Notes under the pieces: model-generated | The model's input: the letters and a program-made list of their open reading frames with translations, nothing else | Databases searched by the model: none | Told to the model about the DNA's origin: nothing | NCBI GenBank assembly: GCA_035606915.1 | Contig: DATNDU010000051.1 | Span: forward strand, 1-14,541 | Direction: 5' to 3' | From: Roseiarcus sp035606915 | GTDB lineage: Bacteria > Pseudomonadota > Alphaproteobacteria > Rhizobiales > Beijerinckiaceae | DNA length: 14,541 nucleotides | In this document: one piece after another, positions 7,560-14,541 of the stretch | How positions within the stretch are numbered: position 1 is the first letter of the stretch | Layout of the letters: each line of letters opens with the position of its first letter | Made by a program: the position numbers and the translations under genes

Positions 7560-7750
7560 TGCGCTGAACGTGTTGGCGTTGGCTATTGGCGCAGAATCAT
7601 TGATTTTTGTACGGGATCAGGAAACAGTCAGTTCGCAGACACACCGTGCAAAAATGGAAATATGCTACGGTATTCCACACTGACGTCCGGTCGTAGGCGC
7701 GGCCACAGATTGCCCCACAACCGCCGGGCCCCCTCGACGCGAGATAACCG

Positions 7751-8395
7751 ATGCTTCAGCCCCCACCTGAGGTGATGACGGTGCTCGATGGAGTGGGCTC
7801 TTTCGTGTTCGCCTTGAGCGGCGGCCTGCTCGGCGTCCAGAAAAGGTTCGATTTGTTCGGCGTGCTGGTGTTGTCGTTCGTGGTCGCGGCGACAGGCGGC
7901 ATAGTGCGCGATCTTATGATCGGAGCGGCGCCGCCGGCCGCGATAGCAAGCTGGCATACCTTAGCTGTCGCGATCTTTGGCGGTCTGCTGACCTTCTATT
8001 TCTACCCGTTCGTGCAGGCGCAAAAAAATAGCGTGCTGTTCTTCGACGCCATCGGTCTCGCCGTGTTCGCGGTTACGGGCGCGCAGAAAGCGCTTCACTA
8101 TGGCATCGACCCGGTGATGGCTGCCGTGCTCGGCATGGTGTCCGGGATCGGTGGAGGGATCATGCGCGATATCCTGGCGGGCGATATTCCTGGCGTCCTT
8201 CGCTCCGACCTCTACGCGGTGGCTGCGCTCGCCGCAGCGGGGATTGTCTGCATCGGGCAAACGTTCGACGCACAACCGCTCTATCCAATGCTCCTTGGCG
8301 CCGCCGTCTGCATCTTCCTGCGCATGATGGCTATCTATCGAGGCTGGCGGGTTCCCGTCGCTCACTGGCGCGCAGACGAAGGCGGGAACGGATGA
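7751..8395 (+). CDS. TRIC cation channel family membrane protein (UPF0126)
   Basis: Inner-membrane protein of 214 residues with the duplicated architecture of bacterial TRIC/UPF0126 (YadS/YicG) proteins: two three-helix repeats and a final helix. The repeat signatures are ATGGIVRDLMIG (47-58) and GIGGGIMRDILAGDIP (132-147). Glycine hinges and the RD pairs R53-D54 and R139-D140 are kept. Hydrophobic helices are near 11-28, 36-50, 69-86, 95-111, 123-137, 153-170 and 177-192. Homologues form trimeric monovalent cation channels; E. coli relatives have also been linked to glycine uptake, so the physiological substrate is open. The start has a modest GAGA six bases before ATG 7751; an internal ATG at 7775 is less likely. 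Several rare codons (ATA, TTA, CTT, GCA) occur within residues 51-71, unlike the flanking genes. Confidence 0.9.
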   Translation: MLQPPPEVMTVLDGVGSFVFALSGGLLGVQKRFDLFGVLVLSFVVAATGGIVRDLMIGAAPPAAIASWHTLAVAIFGGLLTFYFYPFVQAQKNSVLFFDAIGLAVFAVTGAQKALHYGIDPVMAAVLGMVSGIGGGIMRDILAGDIPGVLRSDLYAVAALAAAGIVCIGQTFDAQPLYPMLLGAAVCIFLRMMAIYRGWRVPVAHWRADEGGNG

Positions 8396-8469
8396 AGGGA
8401 TTTGCCGCATCGGTTCCTCTTGAGCGCAGCCTATCCGCGCCAACACGGGATCGCGCCGGCGACAATCAT

Positions 8470-8494
8470 GAGAACATTCCGCCGAAAGGTTCTC
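8470..8494. repeat. 25-bp palindrome before the small ORF
   Basis: GAGAAC (8470-8475) pairs exactly with GTTCTC (8489-8494), and four of the six inner pairs also match, giving ten of twelve complementary positions around a central C. It ends three bases before the Shine-Dalgarno of the small ORF. This is where a repressor operator or an RNA hairpin controlling translation would sit. It is not an alphaproteobacterial LexA box, which would be GTTC-N7-GTTC. Confidence 0.55.
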
Positions 8495-8497
8495 GGT

Positions 8498-8503
8498 GGA
8501 GGG
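8498..8503 (+). promoter_or_regulatory. Strong ribosome binding site of the small ORF
   Basis: GGAGGG, a near-perfect anti-16S match, lies seven bases before the ATG at 8511. It overlaps a GTG (8496) that would otherwise extend the frame, which argues that the ATG is the real start. Confidence 0.7.
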
Positions 8504-8510
8504 CAGGCTG

Positions 8511-8732
8511 ATGTGCCTGTTGTGCGAGCCTGACTCAGGAAGCGGCGACGACCTGGCGCGGCGCGCCCACGTGCTCCAACTCCTGGCGCTTATCGAACAT
8601 CCTGGCGCCCTGCCCACGGACGCGGCCTTGCGCCTCAGCCGGGAGATCATGACGCTGATCCGACCGAAATCAGGCACGTTCCGCTGCGATCGCGTGACAT
8701 CCCCTGAAGAACCGATTGGACAAACTGACTGA
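8511..8732 (+). CDS. Small unrecognised protein, 73 residues
   Basis: I do not recognise this protein. It starts MCLLCEPDSGSGDDLARR, with a CxxC at residues 2-5 and another Cys near 64. The middle is predicted alpha-helical (about 16-32 and 40-52), and the tail is polar. There is no signal peptide or membrane segment. It is likely a real gene: it has one of the best Shine-Dalgarno sequences in the window (GGAGGG at seven bases), and its stop codon runs into the ribosome site of the amidohydrolase that starts 12 bases later. This implies translational coupling. A 25-bp palindrome lies just upstream. It could be a small regulator or accessory of the amidohydrolase, or a leader ORF; the sequence does not decide. 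Confidence 0.6.
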   Translation: MCLLCEPDSGSGDDLARRAHVLQLLALIEHPGALPTDAALRLSREIMTLIRPKSGTFRCDRVTSPEEPIGQTD

Positions 8733-8737
8733 GAGGA
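8731..8737 (+). promoter_or_regulatory. Amidohydrolase ribosome binding site overlapping the upstream stop
   Basis: GAGAGGA ends seven bases before the ATG at 8745 and shares its first bases with the TGA stop of the small ORF (8730-8732). Ribosomes finishing the small ORF would be positioned to start the amidohydrolase. Confidence 0.65.
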
Positions 8738-8744
8738 AGCATCC

Positions 8745-10031
8745 ATGCCGGCCCTGCCTGAACCCTCGTCCGACCTGTTGGCCAAACTGGAGGAAATCTA
8801 CAAGGACCTCCACGCCAACCCCGAATTGTCCATGCAGGAGCACCGCACCGCCGGCATTGCCGCCGAGTGGTTGAAAAAGCAGGGGTATGAGGTCACGGCA
8901 GGCATCGGCGGCACGGGTGTGGTCGGACTCCTGCGCAACGGCGACGGCGCGACCGTGCTGCTGCGCGCCGATATGGACGCGCTACCGATAGAGGAAAGGA
9001 CGGGACTGCCTTACGCCAGTGACAAGTCGGGCGCCGGCCGTTTTGGCGGAACCACCTCGATCGCGCACGCCTGCGGGCACGACATGCACGTGACCTGGAT
9101 GATGGGCGCGTCGCGTATCCTGGCCGAAAACCGCGACAAATGGCGCGGGACGGTGATGGTCGTGTTCCAGCCCGGCGAGGAGACCGCCGAAGGCGCCCAC
9201 GCCATGATCGGCGATGGCATGGTCAAGCGATTCCCGAAGCCGGACGTGACGCTAGCTCAGCACGTGATGCCACTTAGCGCCGGCCAGATCGGCTATCGCT
9301 TGGGCACGATGCTCTCGGCCGGGGATAGTTGGGAGGTGAAGTTGTTCGGCCGCGGCGCCCACGGCTCGATGCCGGAGAAGAGCATCGATCCCGTCGTTAT
9401 GGCCGCTTCCGCGGTGATGCGCTTGCAAACAGTGGTCTCGCGCGAAGTCGCCATGACGGACAACGCCGTACTCTCGGTCGGCACGATGCAGGCCGGCAAC
9501 AGCGACAACGTCATCCCGGATCAGGCGCTGCTCCGGCTCAATGTCCGCACTTTCAAGGACCAGGTGCGCGAGCGCGTGCTGTCGGCCATCAGGCGCATCC
9601 TGGACGCGGAAGCCGCCGCCTCCGGCGCGCCGAAGCCCCCGGAATACACGGTGCTGGGCGCTTGGCCTTTGACGCGCAACGACGAAGCGGCAACCCGCAA
9701 AGTCGCCACCGCCCTGGCGGCGCGATTCGGCGCCGAGCGCATGCAGGAGATTGCGGCGCCATTCTCCGCTAGCGAGGACTTCAACTTGTTCGGCGCCGCA
9801 TGGGGGGCGCCAGCGGTGTTTTGGGTGGTCGGCGGCATCGACCCGGCGACCTACGCCAAGGCCGAAAAAGCCGGCAGACTTAACGAACTACCGGTCAATC
9901 ACGCGCCGGAATTCGCGCCTGTGATAAATCCGACCTTGCGCGTCGGCGTCGAGGCGATGCTTGCAGCCGCAAGCGTGTGGCTCGCAGGCGAGCACAAGCA
10001 TGTAAGTCGTAAGCCAAAGAGCATAACGTGA
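8745..10031 (+). CDS. M20 family metallopeptidase / amidohydrolase
   Basis: A 428-residue zinc-dependent amidohydrolase of the M20D group (hippurate hydrolase, N-acyl-amino acid or IAA-amino acid hydrolase type), which splits an acyl group from an amino acid. The family core is intact: LLRADMDALPIEE (72-84), HACGHDMH (108-115) with C110 and H112, FQPGEETAEGA (141-151) with E145 and E146, QH173, the dimerisation lid with GRGAHGSMP (202-210), and H386 in NHAPEF. The lengths of the catalytic and lid domains are normal. No signal peptide is seen, so it is probably cytoplasmic. The natural substrate is not predictable. It is probably coupled to the small ORF upstream. Codons such as CTA, ATA, AGG and GGA at residues 80-87 are unlike those of the flanking genes. 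The last dozen residues (HKHVSRKPKSIT) extend beyond the usual domain. Confidence 0.92.
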   Translation: MPALPEPSSDLLAKLEEIYKDLHANPELSMQEHRTAGIAAEWLKKQGYEVTAGIGGTGVVGLLRNGDGATVLLRADMDALPIEERTGLPYASDKSGAGRFGGTTSIAHACGHDMHVTWMMGASRILAENRDKWRGTVMVVFQPGEETAEGAHAMIGDGMVKRFPKPDVTLAQHVMPLSAGQIGYRLGTMLSAGDSWEVKLFGRGAHGSMPEKSIDPVVMAASAVMRLQTVVSREVAMTDNAVLSVGTMQAGNSDNVIPDQALLRLNVRTFKDQVRERVLSAIRRILDAEAAASGAPKPPEYTVLGAWPLTRNDEAATRKVATALAARFGAERMQEIAAPFSASEDFNLFGAAWGAPAVFWVVGGIDPATYAKAEKAGRLNELPVNHAPEFAPVINPTLRVGVEAMLAAASVWLAGEHKHVSRKPKSIT

Positions 10032-10076
10032 TTGATCGCCAGGGCTCTTTGCTTGCGCGCCGCTAGCTGCCCCCAT

Positions 10077-10097
10077 GGCTCGAAAGCCCTAATTTTT
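10077..10097 (+). terminator. Weak terminator candidate after the amidohydrolase
   Basis: GGCT (10077-10080) pairs with AGCC (10085-10088) around a CGAA loop, followed by CTAA and a run of five T (10093-10097). The stem is only four pairs, so it is a weak intrinsic terminator. Its position 46 bases after the stop codon and the T-run are right. Confidence 0.35.
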
Positions 10098-10133
10098 GGC
10101 CGAAAAGTCTGGGGCGGATTTTATGCGGACTAA

Positions 10134-10166
10134 GCGAAAATTCGAGCGGGCGCCCGCAATTTCCGC
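10134..10166. repeat. Nested inverted repeat between convergent genes
   Basis: Outer arms GCGAAAATT (10134-10142) and AATTTCCGC (10158-10166) pair at eight of nine positions; the odd pair is G-U in the minus-strand RNA. Inside is the perfect palindrome GCGGGCGCCCGC (10146-10157). It lies 38 bases beyond the pleD stop and about 100 after the amidohydrolase, so a shared bidirectional terminator is the simplest reading, although no T-run follows outside the stem. Confidence 0.5.
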
Positions 10167-10203
10167 AACGGGTCGAAGGAAATCCTAAGCGGCGCCTGCC
10201 CCC

Positions 10204-11570
<1,367 letters not shown>

Positions 11571-11574
<4 letters not shown>

Positions 11575-11948
11575 CGCTTGGGGGCTCCGAGGAACTGGTC
11601 GACCGTTTCGAAGAATTTTGCGACGGAGATCGGCTTCGACAGGTAGGCCTCGCAGCCGCCCTGCAAGATCTTCTCTTCGTCCCCTTTCATTGCGAATGCG
11701 GTAACGGCAATGATGGGAATCGAGCGCAACGATTCATCATCCTTTAACCATTGCGTCACTTCGAGGCCGGAAACCTCGGGAAGCTGGATATCCATGAGGA
11801 TGAGATCGGGCTTGTGCTCGCGCGCGAGGCGCACCGCCTCGACGCCGTTGCGTGTCTGGACAATGCGACAGCCGCGCGTCTCCAACAGATCGTTGAAGAG
11901 CTTCATGTTCAGCTCATTGTCCTCTACGATGAGAACGGTCTTGCTCAT
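11571..11948 (-). CDS. divK: Single-domain response regulator DivK
   Basis: A 125-residue stand-alone receiver domain, nearly the whole length of the DivK family. It reads MSKTVLIVEDNELNMKLFND at the start, with E9 and D10 as acidic pocket, phosphoacceptor D53 in LMDIQLPEVSGLEV, T83 in AVTAFAMKGDEE, and K105 in LSKPIS. There is no output domain. In Caulobacter and other alphaproteobacteria DivK is phosphorylated by DivJ and dephosphorylated by PleC, and it controls CtrA through DivL and CckA; those partners are not in this window. It is the first gene of an operon with pleD, coupled by an ATGA overlap. It is divergent from DUF3572 across 75 bases, in which I see no clear CtrA box or strong promoter. 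Confidence 0.95.
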
Positions 11949-12023
11949 AGATTGATCCGTGCCGAACCTGGGCCGACGCTCGCGTTCCCGGCGGCGTTGA
12001 GAATAAACGAGAGAAATTTAGAA

Positions 12024-12332
12024 ATGGAGAATGGGCTTTTCCAGGGGCGGCGCGGCGCCAACAGCTTGATCTCTCGCCAAGATGGCGCCGATCTCGCGGT
12101 CGCCGCGCTCTCTTTCCTGGCCAGCGAGCCAGACCGGTTGTCGCGTTTTCTCGACCTCTGCGGGCTCGGGCCGCACAATCTGCGCGCTGCCGCCGCCGAT
12201 CCCGGCTTTCTCGCCGCCGTGCTCGATTATATCGCCGGCGACGAGCCGCTGCTGATCGCCTTCGCCGCCGACCAAGGCACGCCCCCCGAGCGCATCGTCG
12301 CGGCGCGGCGAGCGTTGGAGGGGCCAGCTTGA
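12024..12332 (+). CDS. DUF3572 family protein
   Basis: A 102-residue protein of the DUF3572 family, found mainly in Rhizobiales and of unknown function. The recognisable core is DGADLAVAALSFLASEPDRLSRFLDLCGL followed by a segment of the form LRAAAADPGFLAAVLDYIAGDEPLLIAFA, all predicted helical. It has no Cys pairs, signal peptide or membrane helix. The ATG at 12024 is preferred because it follows a GAGA-rich stretch and gives the family length; the frame is open further upstream, but that part overlaps divK on the other strand. The gene lies back-to-back with divK, an arrangement known in relatives. Its TGA overlaps the TTG start of dinB by four bases, so both are probably translated from one message. 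Confidence 0.85.
   Translation: MENGLFQGRRGANSLISRQDGADLAVAALSFLASEPDRLSRFLDLCGLGPHNLRAAAADPGFLAAVLDYIAGDEPLLIAFAADQGTPPERIVAARRALEGPA
12317..12323 (+). promoter_or_regulatory. Strong ribosome binding site for the dinB TTG start
   Basis: GGAGGGG lies inside the 3' end of DUF3572, five to seven bases before the TTG at 12329. The next in-frame ATG would remove the four-cysteine finger and part of the palm, so TTG 12329 is the supported start. Confidence 0.7.
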
Positions 12333-13585
12333 GCGGCTTCTGCCGCGATTGCCTCGCCGCGAGCCCGGCAGTCGGGCGCTGCCCCCGCTGCGGTTCGCCG
12401 CGGTTGACGGCCGCCGACCCGACGCTGCGCGTCGCCCATGTCGATTGCGATGCCTTTTACGCTTCGGTGGAGAAGCGCGAGCGGCCGGATCTCGCCGACC
12501 AGCCGCTGATTATTGGCGGCGGCGTCAAGCGCGGCGTCGTCTCGACCGCCTGCTACATCGCCCGCACCTACGGCGTACGCTCGGCGATGCCGATGGCCCG
12601 TGCGCTCAAGCTCTGCCCCCACGCGGTCGTTTTGTATCCTGATATGGTTAAATATTCCGATGTCTCGCGACAGATCCGGGCGCTCATGCTGGGCCTGACG
12701 CCGCTGGTCGAGCCGCTGTCGATCGACGAGGCCTTCCTCGACCTTTCTGGCTGCGAGGCGGCCTTGGGGATGGCGCTGGCGCCGGCGCTGGCGCGCTTTG
12801 CGCTGAAGGTCGAGCGCGAGATCGGCGTCACCGTGTCGATCGGCCTCAGTTATTGCAAGTTCCTGGCGAAATTCGCCTCCGATCTCGATAAGCCGCGCGG
12901 GTTTTCCGTCATTTCGCGCGCAGAGGCGCAGGCGCTGCTCGCGCCCTTGCCGGTGACGCGGCTGTGGGGCGTCGGCGAGGCGACGCGACAGCGGCTGGAG
13001 CGGCTCGGTTTCACCAAGATCGGCGATTTGCAACGCATCGACGAAGTGCAGGCCCTGGCGCGGCTCGGCGAGGACGGGCGCCGGCTATGGCGGCTGGCAC
13101 GCGGCGTCGATGAGCGCAAGGTGTCGCCGAACCGCGAGACCAAGAGCATTTCCGCCGAGACGACGTTCCTTGACGACGTCGCCGCGCGCGACCAACTGGA
13201 GGCGGTGTTGCTCGGCCTGTGCGAGAAAGTGGCGCGCCGCCTGCGCCAAGCCGAGCTTGCCGCCGGCGGCGTGACGCTGAAGCTGCGGTTGCCGGATTTC
13301 AAGCTGCGCACCCGCGCCCGCGCCTTGGCGCCGACGCAGCTCGCGCCGCGCCTGTTCGAGGCCGCCCGCGCCGTGCTCGCCGAGCAGCCCGCCGGCCAGC
13401 GCTACCGGCTGATCGGCGTTGGCGCGAGCGATTTGCGCCCGGCCGCGGAAGCCGACGCCGCCGATCTCGTCGAGGGCGACCGCGCGAAGGAGAAGGCGCG
13501 CGAAAAGGCCATCGACGCGCTGCGCGAGAAGTTCGGCCGCGCGGCGGTGGTGCGGGGGCTGGCGTTCCGGCCGAAGGATGGGTGA
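12329..13585 (+). CDS. dinB: DNA polymerase IV (Y-family)
   Basis: Error-prone translesion polymerase of 418 residues. An N-terminal four-cysteine motif (C5, C8, C18, C21), typical of alphaproteobacterial members, precedes the catalytic core. The palm has VAHVDCDAFYASVE (35-48) with metal-binding D39 and D41 and aromatic steric gate Y44, and SIDEAFLDLS (131-140) with D133 and E134. VSTACYIARTYGVRSAMPM (71-89) is the fingers motif. Helix-hairpin-helix residues lie near 211-255, and the little-finger domain is at about 270-370. The C-terminus EKFGRAAVVRG is usual, and no obvious QLxLF clamp-binding motif is seen. It starts at TTG within the DUF3572 stop, with a strong GGAGGGG upstream. No LexA box (GTTC-N7-GTTC) was found before the pair, so SOS control is not shown. 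It ends 11 bases from the convergent DoxX gene. Confidence 0.95.
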   Translation: MSGFCRDCLAASPAVGRCPRCGSPRLTAADPTLRVAHVDCDAFYASVEKRERPDLADQPLIIGGGVKRGVVSTACYIARTYGVRSAMPMARALKLCPHAVVLYPDMVKYSDVSRQIRALMLGLTPLVEPLSIDEAFLDLSGCEAALGMALAPALARFALKVEREIGVTVSIGLSYCKFLAKFASDLDKPRGFSVISRAEAQALLAPLPVTRLWGVGEATRQRLERLGFTKIGDLQRIDEVQALARLGEDGRRLWRLARGVDERKVSPNRETKSISAETTFLDDVAARDQLEAVLLGLCEKVARRLRQAELAAGGVTLKLRLPDFKLRTRARALAPTQLAPRLFEAARAVLAEQPAGQRYRLIGVGASDLRPAAEADAADLVEGDRAKEKAREKAIDALREKFGRAAVVRGLAFRPKDG

Positions 13586-13596
13586 GGGCTTGTCCG

Positions 13597-13989
13597 TCAA
13601 ACACCGTCTTGAACGGCGACCGGCGCCAGTCGTTCCGAGCTGGAAAGCCGCTTCCGCCAAGCGATCCAGCCGACGACGAGCGTCAACACGGCCGCGACAA
13701 GCGGCGCCGCCCCGTGCCCGTATTGGCCGTGGAGCGTCACGGTCGCGAGCGCCGCCAACATCACCGCGCAGCCGAGCGCCGAACCCCACAGCCGCGTCTG
13801 CGCCCGCGCCAGCAAAACGGCGGTTGTGAGTTCCAGCGTTCCGGTCACGAAATGGAACCAGCTCGGGTATCCCCAGCGCAGATATTCGTCGTAGATCGAG
13901 GGCGGGGCGATGATGTTGCTGAGCGATCCCGCAACGAAGAAGGCGGCAAGCGCCAAGGCCGAGACCTGAGCCCAGGAAATCTTAGACAT
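13597..13989 (-). CDS. DoxX-like membrane protein
   Basis: A 130-residue integral membrane protein of the DoxX/DoxD-like family, with four hydrophobic helices at about 8-27, 43-61, 69-87 and 94-110. The RWGYPSWFHFVTGTLELTTAVLL segment (38-60) is characteristic. These proteins are mostly uncharacterised; some relatives contribute to redox or thiol stress handling at the membrane. The ATG at 13989 is chosen because AAGGA lies seven bases upstream (13997-14001 on this strand); a much longer frame reading back to 14274 would overlap the NmrA gene and lacks that support. It lies 85 bases downstream of the NmrA-like gene on the same strand, so the two may be co-transcribed. The basic C-terminal tail should face the cytoplasm. 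Confidence 0.82.
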   Translation of the reverse strand: MSKISWAQVSALALAAFFVAGSLSNIIAPPSIYDEYLRWGYPSWFHFVTGTLELTTAVLLARAQTRLWGSALGCAVMLAALATVTLHGQYGHGAAPLVAAVLTLVVGWIAWRKRLSSSERLAPVAVQDGV

Positions 13990-13996
13990 TTGTCCA

Positions 13997-14001
13997 TCCT
14001 T
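13997..14001 (-). promoter_or_regulatory. Ribosome binding site for the DoxX gene
   Basis: AAGGA on the minus strand, seven bases before the ATG at 13989; it supports the short 130-residue reading. Confidence 0.6.
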
Positions 14002-14074
14002 GTCTGATGAGGGCGCCGCGGAGGCCCAGCATGGCGGCCCGATGGGGCGGCCGGCCGATCTCCGCTGCGCGGGC

Positions 14075-14541
14075 CTAAGCCGCGGTGGCTTTCCGGGCCG
14101 CCGAGAAGACATCGCGGGCGGACGTCGCGCCGGCGACGTGCTCCGCGCCCTCGACCCCGAGGTCCATCCATCCCGCGTTGACGGCCTCAAACATCGCTTC
14201 GGCCGCTCCGGTCTGGCCCTTCGGAATGCCGAGTTGCTCAAATGCCGCCGGCCACCCGGCGCGCGGCACGGCAAAGGCTTTAACGTCGAGCTTCATGACT
14301 TCACCCAATTGGGCGGCGACTTCATCCGCGCTCACCATCGAACCGAGTTCGATGACCCGATGCCCCGACCACGCCGGCCCGCTCAAAAGCGTTGCGACCT
14401 CGACGCCGATGTCGTCGGTCGCGAACATGGTCGATTTCCGGCTCGTCGGGTTGTAGTAGACGGGCAGCGCGCCGCCCTGGGCGACGTGCAAGCCGTAAAG
14501 GAAGTTTTCGAAGAACCCCCCGGCGCGCACATAGGCGGTCG
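14075..14541 (-). CDS. NmrA-like NAD(P)-binding protein (5' end outside window)
   Basis: C-terminal 155 residues of an NmrA/NAD(P)H-binding short-chain-dehydrogenase-like protein; the N-terminal Rossmann motif lies beyond the right edge. Family landmarks are YVRAGGFFENFLYGL at the window edge, the FATDDIGVEVATLLSGP segment (the conserved AxxDIG block), and HRVIELGSMVSADEVAAQLGEVM, followed by the usual small C-terminal helical part. Members act as quinone or NADPH-dependent oxidoreductases or as redox-sensing regulators without catalysis; the half present cannot separate these. The reading frame is open through the window end, and the GTG at 14530 is internal, not a start. Likely first gene of an operon with the DoxX-like gene. 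Confidence 0.85.
   Translation of the reverse strand, partial: TAYVRAGGFFENFLYGLHVAQGGALPVYYNPTSRKSTMFATDDIGVEVATLLSGPAWSGHRVIELGSMVSADEVAAQLGEVMKLDVKAFAVPRAGWPAAFEQLGIPKGQTGAAEAMFEAVNAGWMDLGVEGAEHVAGATSARDVFSAARKATAA

Noticed and set aside
7533..7775. 80-codon open frame in the gap before the TRIC gene
   Set aside because: No ribosome site, runs past the TRIC start, and the protein has no plausible structure.
7961..8785. 274-codon minus-strand open frame across the TRIC 3' end and small ORF
   Set aside because: Overlaps three supported plus-strand genes, and its protein shows no domain.
11751..12023. Extended N-terminus of DUF3572 across divK
   Set aside because: The extension is the antisense of divK; the family length and the ribosome-site-like GAGA support the ATG at 12024.
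13597..14274. Longer 225-residue version of the DoxX protein
   Set aside because: The extra N-terminus overlaps the NmrA-like gene on the same strand in another frame; the ATG at 13989 has a good AAGGA and matches the family start.

Overview
The window is GC-rich, gene-dense chromosomal DNA of an alphaproteobacterium, most likely a member of the Rhizobiales (Hyphomicrobiales). The best evidence is the overlapping divK-pleD pair, the DUF3572 gene directly upstream in divergent orientation, and a DNA polymerase IV with an N-terminal four-cysteine finger. No rRNA, tRNA, CRISPR array, prophage or insertion sequence is visible. Genus cannot be told from this stretch.

Layout. 1-1433 (-): 5' part of metG, methionyl-tRNA synthetase, running off the left edge. 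1555-2403 (+): tandem-domain universal stress protein. 2406-3338 (-): SMP-30/gluconolactonase-type enzyme, convergent with the stress protein. 3590-5821 (+): ComEC/Rec2 DNA-uptake channel. 5904-6719 (+): hydroxypyruvate isomerase-type TIM barrel. 6781-7470 (+): RraA-like aldolase-family protein with a TTG start. 7751-8395 (+): TRIC/UPF0126 membrane channel. 8511-8732 (+): unrecognised 73-residue protein. 8745-10031 (+): M20 amidohydrolase. 10204-11574 (-) pleD and 11571-11948 (-) divK: cell-cycle/c-di-GMP signalling operon. 12024-12332 (+) DUF3572 and 12329-13585 (+) dinB: overlapping pair. 13597-13989 (-) DoxX-like membrane protein, and 14075-14541 (-) an NmrA-like NAD(P)-binding protein cut by the right edge.

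How the genes relate. DivK and PleD form a phosphorelay module: PleD makes cyclic di-GMP and DivK is a single-domain regulator of polarity and division. DUF3572 and dinB share four bases and look translationally coupled. The hyi-like and RraA-like genes are adjacent and co-directional and could serve one short organic-acid pathway, with the nearby lactonase as a possible but separately transcribed partner. The TRIC, small-ORF and amidohydrolase block has visibly more AT-ending and rare codons than its flanks and may have been acquired.

I see no clear new multi-gene defence or biosynthetic system. The observations most worth following are the palindrome just upstream of the small ORF coupled to the amidohydrolase, the perfect hairpin between the lactonase and comEC, the small ORF itself, the DUF3572-dinB coupling, and the nested inverted repeat between the amidohydrolase and pleD.
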